From assembly GCA_002702655.1 (NCBI GenBank), contig PABB01000011.1, positions 62,001 to 126,000 of the forward strand: DNA of 64,000 nucleotides. The letters are read 5' to 3'. The notes under the pieces were generated by a model. The model saw only the letters and a program-made list of their open reading frames with translations. It searched no databases and was not told where the DNA came from. Position 1 is the first letter of the stretch. Every line of letters begins with the position of its first letter. The stretch comes from Planctomycetaceae bacterium (GTDB taxonomy: Bacteria > Planctomycetota > Planctomycetia > Pirellulales > Lacipirellulaceae). Made by a program: the position numbers and the translations under genes. Below, piece after piece: positions 55,264 through 63,477 of the stretch.

Positions 55264-55518
55264 TCACGCGTCCGCCGACGTCGAAACGGCTTTGGCCAGG
55301 AACGAGGAGATCGCCAATTCTCTGTTGTCCTGCTGAGTATAGACCGGCTCGCTGCGCAGTTTGCGTTGGAGCGATTCCCGTCGCAGGGCGTCGGTGGTCG
55401 CTTCGGTGAACCGCGTCGTGATGGCGATGTTGGCCCAGCCGGCGGTCTGCTCGCGTGCGTCGAGGCGTAGTTGGCAGGTTTGCCGTCGCTTCGGGGTAGT
55501 ACCCGTTAAGATGCGCAC
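55264..55518 (-). pseudogene. Tyrosine integrase, C-terminal remnant
   Basis: 84 residues that contain WANIAITTRFTEATTDALRR, matching the end of phage-type integrases ('HxNIqTTmRYtHatdea.rra'). The box His is Trp here and the nucleophilic Tyr is Phe, so both catalytic residues are lost. The upstream part has no match. On the minus strand it follows the tRNA-Met-like remnant at 55699-55739, mirroring the tRNA-Pro remnant and N-terminal fragment. DNA from 55110 to 55263 shows nothing. Confidence 0.5.
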
Positions 55519-55636
55519 ATTCCGTTTGGGCTGCCCGTCGCACTGTGCGCAATATTCAGGACGTTATCCTACCTCATGACGACGGACGAGCACTTCGCAG
55601 CGCACGCAGCGAGTCGCAGCCGACACTGTCGACGCA

Positions 55637-55662
55637 TAAAAAAGCCCCAGTTCTGCTGGGGC
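55637..55662 (-). terminator. Minus-strand terminator after the tRNA-Met-like remnant
   Basis: Stem gccccag / ctggggc with a 5-nt loop is followed, on the minus strand, by six T residues. It lies 37 bp beyond the tRNA-like 3' end, as expected for a tRNA transcript terminator. Confidence 0.75.
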
Positions 55663-55698
55663 GTGCGAAATACTGCAACTTGGTGCAACTCCCCGAAG

Positions 55699-55739
55699 TG
55701 GCGGGGGGCCGCATTCGAACCGACGACCTCGAGGTTATG
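55699..55739 (-). other. tRNA-Met-like 3' end remnant (probable att scar)
   Basis: On the minus strand, CATAACCTC (Met anticodon and stem) runs through AGGTCGTCGGTTCGAAT (T loop) to CCCCCCGCCA (acceptor). The 5' half of the tRNA is missing and one T-stem pair is broken (gcggc instead of ccggc). It is not a working tRNA but a duplicated 3' end, the usual target of planctomycete integrases. Confidence 0.68.
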
Positions 55740-55795
55740 AAGCTAGCCCGCGGACTTCAATAAACGCCCTATTTTGCCGATGTTTTTTGAATCGC

Positions 55796-55884
55796 ACATC
55801 CCTCTTTGCACTCTTGCAACCTTGTGCATTTTTTTCTTGATGAATACCATCGTTTGGCGATTTCCCTGTCGCAAAGAGGGATGT
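55796..55884. repeat. 14-bp inverted repeat
   Basis: acatccctctttgc (55796-55809) is exactly inverted at 55871-55884, around a 61-bp T-rich loop with no gene. The flanks also resemble each other (aatcg / cgaat). It lies between the tRNA-Met-like remnant and the methyltransferase. It may be the terminal repeat of a small element or a structured RNA. Confidence 0.55.
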
Positions 55885-55951
55885 CGAATTGTTCGTGGGA
55901 GGCCCTCCACGGGAATCGACGTGTTCATCAACTTAGGGTTCAGTGAGGCTA

Positions 55952-56542
55952 ATGAGAATACGCGATAGCGGAATGCCGGACGAAGAATACTGGGAAACGC
56001 TCTTCGACGTTGAGCTAATCCTTTGTCGGCTCGGCATTGAACGTTTCCACGATGTGGCCGAGTTGGGATGCGGTTATGGCACGTTCAGCATCCCCGTCGC
56101 CCAATCGATCAGCGGGACGCTCTACACGTTCGACGTCAACCCCGCAATGCTTCATCGCACGCTCGAACGGGGAGCCGGATTGCCAATAGTATGCCAGCGG
56201 CGCGACGTGATGCAGGAAGGTTTTGGGGTGCCTGTCGACGCCGTTCTGCTATTCAACATCCTGCATTGCGAGGCACCGGTGAAACTGCTTGCTCACGCAG
56301 CTCAGGCGCTCCGTCCAAACGGCGAAGTGCTGGTGATTCACTGGCGGCACGGCGAGACGCCCCGTGGGCCAAGCCTCGATATTCGTCCGCGTTCCGAGCA
56401 CGTTTTGCGGTGGGCAGAAGACGCTGGACTACATGCTCTCAGCGCGAGCATCGACCTGCCGCCCTGGCACTACGGACTGCGACTCGGCGAATCGGGATCG
56501 CGTTTCCCAACTCAGGATCGAGTCTCTCACCGAAGACAATAA
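55952..56542 (+). CDS. Class I SAM-dependent methyltransferase
   Basis: 196 residues. Motif I is VAELGCGYGTFSIPVAQ (residues 32-48), followed by TLYTFDVNPAML (acidic end of strand 2), CQRRDVMQEGF and VDAVLLFNILHCEAPVKLL, then LRPNGEVLVIHW. Proteins of this small-molecule type end with LPPWHYGLRL, as here, after which about 17 residues look like an untidy extension. It sits at the start of the metal-related region; arsenite or similar substrates are possible but not shown. DNA from 56543 to 56794 holds nothing recognisable. Confidence 0.82.
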   Translation: MRIRDSGMPDEEYWETLFDVELILCRLGIERFHDVAELGCGYGTFSIPVAQSISGTLYTFDVNPAMLHRTLERGAGLPIVCQRRDVMQEGFGVPVDAVLLFNILHCEAPVKLLAHAAQALRPNGEVLVIHWRHGETPRGPSLDIRPRSEHVLRWAEDAGLHALSASIDLPPWHYGLRLGESGSRFPTQDRVSHRRQ

Positions 56543-56794
56543 CGCCAGCATTTTCCGGAAGGTTGAATGCGGGAAGTGGATCATGCCGAGCGATTCCACG
56601 CGAAGCTCAACTGCGAACGATGCCAGCTCCATCTGCCCCAGCCCCCGTTGAATCAATCGCTGACCAGCGACGGCTCTACCAAATTGACTGCTTTTTCATT
56701 GCCTGGCAGCACGAACGCCAGAATTCCATAGCCTAGTACGCACTCAGGGTCTGCACTTTGCCCCAATGCGGACGGAGCCCCAATGAATCGGTCT

Positions 56795-57580
56795 TTAGTG
56801 TGCTGCGGCGAAAATCGCCAACGTCGCCATCGCGACCATTACGCTATTCTCCACGACCGTTACGGCAGACATGGGTAAATTGAACACGGCGCCCAAGCAA
56901 GCGCACTGGATCGCTTGTTTTCTTCGCACCGCGGCCACCACCCCGACGAGCCCGACGCCCATCGCCAGTGCCGTTACCGAATTTACGAACAGAGGCTGAA
57001 GCCCGAGCACGTACGCCGCGCCAAGTCCCAATTCGATGAAGGGGTAAAGGACCGCGTACGTCCGGAACTGTTTGGCCACCACGTCGTAGGTGCTAAACGC
57101 GTCGGCGAAGGCGGACACGTCGAGCAGCTTGAAGAACGCAAACCCGAGGAAAAAGCCTCCCATGAAGTACCGCATCCAACCGCTCGCGGTCCACACGCCG
57201 CTTGCCCAGCACATCAAGACGGAGAAGGCCGCCACGTAGGCGATCACCAGCAGTAACGGTCGATACGTCGCGATGCTGAATGACGGCCGCTCGTCTTCCT
57301 GTGGCGCCGGTTCTGAAGCTGATTGCGCGGGGCGTCGAGTCTCCAGCGGCGTGGCGACGTAGCCAGCCCTTTTGACGATACGCTGGAGGACTTCAAACGG
57401 CTGATCGGAGGCGATTTTTGCCGTGACGATCTTTCGGGGATCGGACAGATCGGCTGACCAGTCGAGGACCTCTGGCGAGTTCTCAAGCTCGGCGCGAACC
57501 TTCGAAAGGCAGGAATTGCAGCGCATGTTCGTCTGCACGGAGACTGTGGACGAACTCGCCGTGGCTTCAAGGGTCGACAT
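56795..57580 (-). CDS. HMA domain fused to MauE/DoxX-like membrane protein
   Basis: 261 residues. The N-terminal 80 form a heavy-metal-associated domain with the CNSC metal site (MRCNSCLSKVRAELENSPEV). Residues about 105-260 are four or five helices of a MauE/DoxX-like membrane domain with a conserved QCACLGAVFNLPMSAVTVVEN loop containing two more Cys. The pairing is a known one beside MerR genes and suggests uptake or redox handling of a soft metal such as Hg, Cu or Ag. It begins 24 bp after merR and shares its transcript. Confidence 0.87.
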   Translation of the reverse strand: MSTLEATASSSTVSVQTNMRCNSCLSKVRAELENSPEVLDWSADLSDPRKIVTAKIASDQPFEVLQRIVKRAGYVATPLETRRPAQSASEPAPQEDERPSFSIATYRPLLLVIAYVAAFSVLMCWASGVWTASGWMRYFMGGFFLGFAFFKLLDVSAFADAFSTYDVVAKQFRTYAVLYPFIELGLGAAYVLGLQPLFVNSVTALAMGVGLVGVVAAVRRKQAIQCACLGAVFNLPMSAVTVVENSVMVAMATLAIFAAAH

Positions 57581-57604
57581 AGCTAGCTCCAGAAAAAACT
57601 TGTT

Positions 57605-58012
57605 CTATTGGGGGCGTTCGCTGGCTATTGATTCGAAGATGGGGCAACCCGCCAGCGAACCTCGCCCGCTACATCGCCGGTGCAGATCAGACAGGGTCGA
57701 TTCAAGGCGCTGCAGGTCGGCGACCTTCTCGCGAATCTCCTGAATCTTCCGGCCGGTGAGTTGCTTGACGTCGGCCCGAGGGTTGTCTTGGCACTGGGTG
57801 AGAGCGATCAATTGCTCGATGTCTGCCAGCGAGAAACCCAAATCCTGAGCGCGCTTGATGAACCGGATCCGCTGCACCGTTGCGGCGGGGTAGTCCCGAA
57901 ATCCGCCGAGCTTTCGCGGCTGCTCGACGAGACCTCGGCGCTCGTAATAGCGAACCGTTTCCACGCCGACGCCAGCTGACCGCGCGACTTTTCCAATGGT
58001 GAGTTTGGTCAT
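57605..58012 (-). CDS. MerR family heavy-metal regulator
   Basis: 135 residues. The winged helix is TIGKVARSAGVGVETVRYYERRGLVEQPRKLGGFRDY. A dimerisation helix follows. Cys74 (TQCQDN), Cys114 and Cys123 (CSGRGSLAGC, a C-x8-C loop) match the three thiolate ligands of mercury-type MerR, although the first-to-second spacing (40) exceeds that of Tn501 MerR (35). Metal therefore uncertain: Hg, Cd, Pb or Cu/Ag. GGAGGACGAG precedes the ATG. A MerR-type promoter with 20-bp spacer lies just upstream. Confidence 0.93.
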   Translation of the reverse strand: MTKLTIGKVARSAGVGVETVRYYERRGLVEQPRKLGGFRDYPAATVQRIRFIKRAQDLGFSLADIEQLIALTQCQDNPRADVKQLTGRKIQEIREKVADLQRLESTLSDLHRRCSGRGSLAGCPIFESIASERPQ

Positions 58013-58033
58013 CTCGTCCTCCGTTGTTCCCCC

Positions 58034-58065
58034 ATTATCGACTCCGTACCACGGTACGGAGTCAA
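58034..58065 (-). promoter_or_regulatory. MerR-type promoter and operator of the metal operon
   Basis: On the minus strand, TTGACT (58065-58060) and GATAAT (58039-58034) are separated by exactly 20 bp, the long spacer that MerR proteins untwist. The spacer carries a perfect dyad, gactccgtacc / ggtacggagtc (58040-58050 / 58053-58063). Its half-site GTAC and TCCGTAC words are those of the classical mer operator. It drives merR and the HMA-MauE gene. Confidence 0.92.
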
Positions 58066-58269
58066 GGCCCTGCGGACAAATTGGCAAACTCGCCTGCCAG
58101 ACCAGGTGCGAAATTCAGTGACGCCGCATGTCGCGGCATTCGTCAGCGACGGAGCCGCTGCAGCTGTTGGGCAGGTCAACTGAAGCAATGGACGACAATT
58201 TGTGCCTGCAGGCTGGGTTCACGTCCGATACTCGTAGATACGCCGCACCGCAAACTTCCACCAAGCCGC

Positions 58270-59706
58270 ATGATGATGCGATTCACTCTCATTTTGCTGT
58301 CCGCGTGCATCTCGACGTCGCTGTTACTTGAGGCAAGTAGCGCCCAAGAGTTGCTGGCACCGCCAGCGGCGCGGGTTCCCCCCGCCGCCGGACGGTCCTA
58401 CACGGCGCCGCCGTCGATTCCTTCGCTTGCGGGGGAGACCGCCGCCATTGACCGGCTTGGCGGCGGCGAGCAGCCAGCAGCGTACGATCTCGCTGCCCTG
58501 CTGAGCCTTGCCTCCAACAACAATCCGACGCTGCGGCAAGCGCGTGCACATGTCTCTGCCGAGCTCGGCAAGGCTTTGCAGGCCGGGCTCTATCCGAACC
58601 CGGTGTTCTCCTACGAAGCGGAGCAGGTTTTTCTCGACGTGCCCGGCGACAAAGATTCGCCGGGGGAATTTCAGGGAGGGGTCGTTCAGCAGAAGTTTGT
58701 GACGGCCCACAAGTTGCAAATCAGCCGCCGCAAGTACCTGCAACGAGCGCGGGTGGCGGAACACCTGACGATGGTCCAGCAGTTTCGCGTCTGCAACGAC
58801 GTTCGCATCCACTTCTACCGCACGCTGGCCGCGTCCGAGATCCTCTCTATTTACGACGAGTTGCTGAAGACGGCGGAAGACGCCGCCGTCACGGCGCAGG
58901 AATTGTACAACATGGGCCAGGCGCGCCGGCCCGAAGTTCGACAGGCCAACGTCGCCCTGCAACGCGCTCGGCTGGAGCGACTTCGGGCTGAGAACCATTT
59001 TCGCGACCAGTTTCGGGAGCTCAGCGCACTGGTCGGCACGCCGCTGAGCGACGGCTCGGTGGTCGGCGAGCTCACACCGGAATGCGATCTGCTGACATTC
59101 CAGCAAGCGCTCGACCGGCTCCTGTCGGAAAGCCCCGAGTTGGCCGCCGCGCGAGCCAAGCTGGCCGTCGACGCCACGACTGTCCGACGCGAAGAAGTCG
59201 AGTGGGTCCCCGACGTCATAGTGAAGGCCGGGCCCGGCTACAACTTCGACGCCCGTGAAACCACGGCGATGGCAGGCGTGTCGGTCGAAATCCCGCTGTT
59301 CGATCGCAACCAGGGGACGATTCGGCAAGCGCGGGCCGATTACGCTCGCCAACGTCAGGAAATCCAGCGGCTTGAATACGAATTGCAGCAGCGGCTCGCG
59401 GCGACCTACGAACGCTATGCCACGGCCGTCCAGCACGCAATTGAATTTGAGCGAGTGATCCTGCCCGAGTCGAAAGCCGCGTATGCGGAACTCCTAGAGA
59501 GCTACAAGTCGAATCGCGTCGACTGGTCCGACGTGCTGCTGGCACAACGCGATTACTTCGATGCCAGGCGGATGCAAGTTGACAACTTGCTGCAGGCTCG
59601 CGAGCACGAAATCCTTGTCTACGGTTACCTATTGCAGAACGGCCTCATGGCGGCGTCCGGCGTGACGCCGCCGGGTCACATCGACGCCACGCCCAAGCCT
59701 CGCTAG
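58270..59706 (+). CDS. TolC/CusC-like outer-membrane efflux protein
   Basis: 478 residues. A signal peptide (MRFTLILLSACISTSLLLEASSA) and a Pro-rich stretch precede two outer-membrane-efflux (OEP) repeats with long helices: YDLAALLSLASNNNPTLRQARAHVSAELGKALQAGLYPNPVFSYEAEQ (quoted here by its parts ASNNNPTLRQA and GLYPNPVFSYEAEQ) and later WVPDVIVKAGPGYNF with ARETTAMAGVSVEIPLFDRNQG. It forms a periplasm-spanning channel. The membrane-fusion protein and RND or other pump that normally accompany it are not in the window. The start is one of three consecutive ATGs (58270). Confidence 0.88.
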   Translation: MMMRFTLILLSACISTSLLLEASSAQELLAPPAARVPPAAGRSYTAPPSIPSLAGETAAIDRLGGGEQPAAYDLAALLSLASNNNPTLRQARAHVSAELGKALQAGLYPNPVFSYEAEQVFLDVPGDKDSPGEFQGGVVQQKFVTAHKLQISRRKYLQRARVAEHLTMVQQFRVCNDVRIHFYRTLAASEILSIYDELLKTAEDAAVTAQELYNMGQARRPEVRQANVALQRARLERLRAENHFRDQFRELSALVGTPLSDGSVVGELTPECDLLTFQQALDRLLSESPELAAARAKLAVDATTVRREEVEWVPDVIVKAGPGYNFDARETTAMAGVSVEIPLFDRNQGTIRQARADYARQRQEIQRLEYELQQRLAATYERYATAVQHAIEFERVILPESKAAYAELLESYKSNRVDWSDVLLAQRDYFDARRMQVDNLLQAREHEILVYGYLLQNGLMAASGVTPPGHIDATPKPR

Positions 59707-59756
59707 GCGTTTTGTCGCGGCATTTCTTCCCAGCCGTCACTCGACCAGAGCGGACC

Positions 59757-61283
59757 ATGCCTCAATCGAATCAGCATCATCCCCGTCGCGCATTTCTGAA
59801 GCATTCGGCCCTCGTTGCCGGCGGCGCAGCCGTGAGCGGAATCCTGTCCCGTGACGCACGAGGGAACCAGGCGCCAGAGGCCCACGACCACGGCGACATG
59901 CACCAGTCTGGAGACGCCTCGCTACCGTCGCCGCTCGGCGACCCTAACGCCGGGCATCCAACTGATGCCCGAAATGACTACGACGGGTTTCAACGCTTCA
60001 CCCCGAGTCGAGGCAACTCGCCCGACTCCGACTATTACCTGGGCAAGCTCGTCCCTGGATTTCGATCAGCGGCCGACGGGCCGGTGCCGTTCGTTGCACC
60101 GGATCTCGATAAGCTTCCGTGGTCGATGAAAGACGGAGCCAAGGAGTTTCATCTCGTCGCCCAGCCCGTTGCGCGCGAGTTCCTGCCGGGTTACGCGATG
60201 AACGTGTGGGGCTTCAACGGATCGATGCCCGGGCCAACCATCGAAATCACGCAAGGCGACCGCGTGCGTTTCGTCGTGCACAACGAATTGCCTGAGGAAA
60301 CGACCGTGCATTGGCATGGTTTTGAGTTGCCCGTGCAGTATGACGGCTCGCACACGCTTAATCAGAATCCCATCAAGCCGGGGAAGAGTTTTGCATACGA
60401 ATTCGACGTTCACGAAGAAGGCACGTTCTTCTACCACACGCACGTCGCCATGCAGGAGGCGTTCGGGATGGTCGGTTTTATCATCGTCCACCCCAAAAAG
60501 CCCTGGGACCCGCCGGTTGATCGCGACTTTGGATTAATCTTCCAGAACTTCTTCATCGAACCGACGCAAACGATCGCGGACTCGTGGAGGATGGACTGGA
60601 ATTGGCACACGATTAACGGACGCAGCGGGCCGTTTACGACGCCGCTGGTCTGCAAGCACGGGGAGCGGGTCCGGATTCGGATCATGGATTTCTCGCCTAT
60701 GCAGCATCATCCGGTCCACATCCACGGTCACACATTTTGGATCACGGGACACGAGGGGGCGCGCATCCCCAAGAGCGCCTGGATTCCGCGTAACACGGAG
60801 TTGATCGGCATCGCACAAGCGACCGATTTCGAGTTGATTGCAAACAATCCGGGGGACTGGATGTTCCACTGCCACATGGTGCACCACATGATGAACCATA
60901 TGACTCGGCAGGCGGGGCCGCGCATCCGAGAGACGTCGGTCGACCAGTATCTGGCCAACCTCGACGCCAGACCGGCGGTGCAGATGACCAAAAGCGATCC
61001 TGGCTTCGCCGTGCCCGGCTACCCCCAGGGGATGCAGGGTATGCACATGCCGGCCGAATTCATGGAGGCGATCTGGAGCCGCCGCGAAGTCCAAGGCATG
61101 CGCGGCACGTGGCCCATGTCGGTCAAGGGCCTGATGACCGTTTTTCGCGTCCTGCCGAACGATCTCTATCGGATCGTCATGGAAAGCGACGAGCCCGTAC
61201 AGCGGGGCGCCGTCTTCGCCGAAATCGTCCGCCGTTTCGGAACGCCGGCGGACTATCAGGCGGCGCCGAAAATGAGGATGTAG
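59757..61283 (+). CDS. TAT-exported multicopper oxidase
   Basis: 508 residues with a TAT signal (PRRAFLKHSALVAGGAAVSG). A His/Asp-rich linker (EAHDHGDMHQSGD) leads into two or three cupredoxin domains with all four copper-ligand groups: HWHGFE, FYHTHVAMQ, HHPVHIHGHTFW and the C-terminal MFHCHMVHHMMNHM (type 1 Cys). It has about 110 residues after the last motif with a Met-rich tail (MQGMHMPAEFMEA) like CopA/CueO Met segments. Role: oxidation of Cu(I) or other metal in the periplasm. It starts 50 bp after the TolC-like gene. Confidence 0.93.
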   Translation: MPQSNQHHPRRAFLKHSALVAGGAAVSGILSRDARGNQAPEAHDHGDMHQSGDASLPSPLGDPNAGHPTDARNDYDGFQRFTPSRGNSPDSDYYLGKLVPGFRSAADGPVPFVAPDLDKLPWSMKDGAKEFHLVAQPVAREFLPGYAMNVWGFNGSMPGPTIEITQGDRVRFVVHNELPEETTVHWHGFELPVQYDGSHTLNQNPIKPGKSFAYEFDVHEEGTFFYHTHVAMQEAFGMVGFIIVHPKKPWDPPVDRDFGLIFQNFFIEPTQTIADSWRMDWNWHTINGRSGPFTTPLVCKHGERVRIRIMDFSPMQHHPVHIHGHTFWITGHEGARIPKSAWIPRNTELIGIAQATDFELIANNPGDWMFHCHMVHHMMNHMTRQAGPRIRETSVDQYLANLDARPAVQMTKSDPGFAVPGYPQGMQGMHMPAEFMEAIWSRREVQGMRGTWPMSVKGLMTVFRVLPNDLYRIVMESDEPVQRGAVFAEIVRRFGTPADYQAAPKMRM

Positions 61284-61443
61284 GGCCTCGGCTCCCTGGC
61301 GAAATCCGCAAACCCTTACCCGGCAACAGATTAATAAATCTGCGTCCGATTGGCCCCTGGCGTGAAGATTCATCGCGGACCGTGCATCCAATCATTTGGA
61401 AAGCAGCAGATGCCTCCGTCGGGCAACTGCAGAGGGTCCCGCG

Positions 61444-61812
61444 ATGGACACGTCGATTCATATCGTGCCGAGACTCCTTCTCGCCGGGTATCTGGCGATT
61501 TGGCCGAGCTTAAGCTGCGAGGCGGGCGCTGCAGGCTCTGATCGGGCGGGCGATTCGCATTCGAGCTGTCATCAAGTCGTCACGAAACAAGCGTGTCCCG
61601 CATGCCTGGACCGCCAGTGCTGCCGGTCGTCAGATTTCACGGCCGAAACACCTGAGCGTTCCCCAAACTTTTCGCGAGGTCATCGCGACTGTCTTAACCT
61701 GTCGACGCCTCCGGCCCCGCTGGCCTTGAGTGTGCGTGATCGCACGCCGGACGCATCTTGCCTTGCGCATGGTCACACGCGCCAACAGATTCTTTGCGTG
61801 TGGCGCTGCTAA
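61444..61812 (+). CDS. Exported small Cys-rich protein
   Basis: 122 residues with ten Cys. A signal-like N-terminus (IVPRLLLAGYLAIWPSLSC) leads to CHQVVTKQACPACLDRQCC and scattered further Cys and His (CLAHGHTRQQILCVWRC). There is no family match that I know. Downstream of the oxidase by 160 bp and upstream of another Cys-rich gene, so a role in metal or redox handling is likely. The start lacks a good ribosome site; GAGGG is about 11 bp upstream. Confidence 0.6.
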   Translation: MDTSIHIVPRLLLAGYLAIWPSLSCEAGAAGSDRAGDSHSSCHQVVTKQACPACLDRQCCRSSDFTAETPERSPNFSRGHRDCLNLSTPPAPLALSVRDRTPDASCLAHGHTRQQILCVWRC

Positions 61813-61929
61813 GCCAGACTCCCGACAGTCCCTCACCCATTCAGTGCGGTGAAGAATTGAGCGGTCGAACCCTTTCCATCTTTTCAATATTGATACACGC
61901 ATGACGCAGATTACATAAGGGACAAGACA

Positions 61930-62331
61930 ATGTTCACTACAATTACCACAATTGCGATTGCAACCGTTGGGCTGAGCTACACAGCCAGCAACGATTCCGT
62001 AGCGGGGAACTCCTGCTGTGCTAAGAAAGCATATTGCTGCTCGGTCAACGCACGATGCTGCCGCACGTCGGCGACGGCAGCCGAATCCTCGCTGGTTGTC
62101 GCCGCCCCGACGAACGGCATCGCCAAACCGACGTGCTGCGAGAAGCGGGCCTATTGCTGCTCAGCGAACCGATCGTGCTGCGGAAATCTGGCGAATGCCG
62201 ATGCGAAGGTGACGACCACGTTGACAGCGATCGACCAGGCAGCCGGTCCGACCTGCTGTGCGAAGCACGCGTATTGCTGCACGGTGAAAAAATCGTGCTG
62301 CAGGACGTCGTCGAGGATCAACCTCGCTTAA
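61930..62331 (+). CDS. Exported Cys-pair repeat protein with 40-residue periodicity
   Basis: 133 residues with 18 Cys. A hydrophobic signal-like segment (1-26) is followed by three modules of the form CC-x5-CC-x5-CC, starting at residues 29, 69 and 109, thus exactly 40 residues apart. Each middle turn reads K.AYCC. Cys pairs recur every seven residues inside a module, which on a helix would line up on one face. I know no named family; a metal-binding, metallothionein-like role in the periplasm is proposed. AAGGGAC is a good ribosome site. A strong terminator follows. Confidence 0.78.
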   Translation: MFTTITTIAIATVGLSYTASNDSVAGNSCCAKKAYCCSVNARCCRTSATAAESSLVVAAPTNGIAKPTCCEKRAYCCSANRSCCGNLANADAKVTTTLTAIDQAAGPTCCAKHAYCCTVKKSCCRTSSRINLA

Positions 62332-62363
62332 ATTGCAGTGCCAATGAGATCTTGTTAGATAAT

Positions 62364-62400
62364 GCCTTTGGCGGCCCTTGAGGTCGCCAAAGGCGTTTTT
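62364..62400 (+). terminator. Terminator of the Cys-pair repeat gene
   Basis: Perfect 10-bp stem gcctttggcg / cgccaaaggc with an 11-nt loop, then gtttttt, 33 bp after the stop. Confidence 0.93.
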
Positions 62401-62444
62401 TGTCTCGATGGCGTGAACACTGCCGGCAAACTAACGGGATTGGC

Positions 62445-63110
62445 ATGAAAGGCGGCGAGTTCCTCTATCAGCTTGGCAAGAGGGCGGTCGGTGCGCTGCC
62501 AGAGCGGATGCTGCGCACGCGACCCTACAGCGTTTACGCAATTGACCTCGCCAAGAGCGAGAAGACCGCCGCTGATGCCAACGACTCAAGTTGCGAGGAT
62601 GTCGTGGTGGGTTGGGCAAAGGCAGTTGCTGAGCGGTTGGCCTTGGCGACGATTGCCGCCCCGGTAAACCTCGAATCATGGAATGGAACGACGCGACGCG
62701 CACTCATCGCGTGGCGTTCGAACGCTGCTGTGGGCGGAGCTTGGATCTCGTCGGAATCGTTTGAGGAACACAGTCTCGGACTGCGTTTGGACCTGGCGGC
62801 TGACGATGTTTGGCTTCACTCCGCCGTTGTGATCCCCAGTCACCGAAGGCAAGGGATCTACAAGAAAATCCTCAGGTGCGCAATGCAAACGCTCCGCGAC
62901 AAAGGTTACAGTCGTCTTCTGTTGGGCGTGACAACGGGCAACGAGCCGTCCCGACGGGCTCACGCATCGGCTGGGGCGGTGAAGATTGGGCAAATCGCCG
63001 CCGCACGCAGCAACGGGATGAGTGTTTGCGTCGCCACGGGCTTAGTCGCTTACCCCTCGGGGCGCCGCGTCGGATTGGGCAGGTCGATCAACCTGCGCAT
63101 CAATCGGTAA
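62445..63110 (+). CDS. GNAT family N-acetyltransferase
   Basis: 221 residues. The C-terminal half carries the GNAT core: VWLHSAVVIPSHRRQGIYKKILRCAMQTL is motif A (the RRQGI segment binds CoA pyrophosphate), followed by GYSRLLLGVTTGNEPSRRAHASAG (motif B). The N-terminal part is unusual and helical (GEFLYQLGKRAVGALPERML). Substrate unknown. A terminator upstream separates it from the Cys-rich gene, so it has its own promoter. DNA from 63111 to 63477 shows no supported feature. Confidence 0.77.
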   Translation: MKGGEFLYQLGKRAVGALPERMLRTRPYSVYAIDLAKSEKTAADANDSSCEDVVVGWAKAVAERLALATIAAPVNLESWNGTTRRALIAWRSNAAVGGAWISSESFEEHSLGLRLDLAADDVWLHSAVVIPSHRRQGIYKKILRCAMQTLRDKGYSRLLLGVTTGNEPSRRAHASAGAVKIGQIAAARSNGMSVCVATGLVAYPSGRRVGLGRSINLRINR

Positions 63111-63477
63111 GAGTACGGCGGCTCAACCCGGCCTCGCGAGACTTCCGAAAGTCACTCAGCTGGAAAACCGAGACCACGTCGCGAAATCTCGGCTCTCAGC
63201 GTCTTACGCCCGCAAACCGCCGCAAATCCGGGCATTGAGACGACCGAATCGGGAGTTGCTCTGTCCGGCGGTCAAGTCATGCGCAAATTCGCCATTTTGC
63301 GAGCCTCAGAGGCATGCTACGATTTTGCTGGTCGACCTGCTGCACACGAATAGCAGTCGACGGCGGCCAGCCGGTTTCGGACATTCCTGTTATTCAATCA
63401 ACGAGATTCTCTCGGAGTTTCTTTCAAGAGAATGGCCAGGCGGCGCCGACTGAAGCGCTAGTGGGGCGCCCTTGAGT

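Noticed and set aside
55028-55552. 174-residue minus frame across the integrase remnant
   Set aside because: Basic, composition-driven frame; the alternative frame carries the integrase-like motif.
52736-55739. Two functional tRNA genes
   Set aside because: Both lack the 5' half and D arm, so they are 3' end remnants only.
55774-55968. 64-residue plus frame before the methyltransferase
   Set aside because: Spans the inverted repeat, no ribosome site, no family likeness.
63235-63453. 72-residue plus frame before the last Cys-rich gene
   Set aside because: No ribosome site and random-looking composition.
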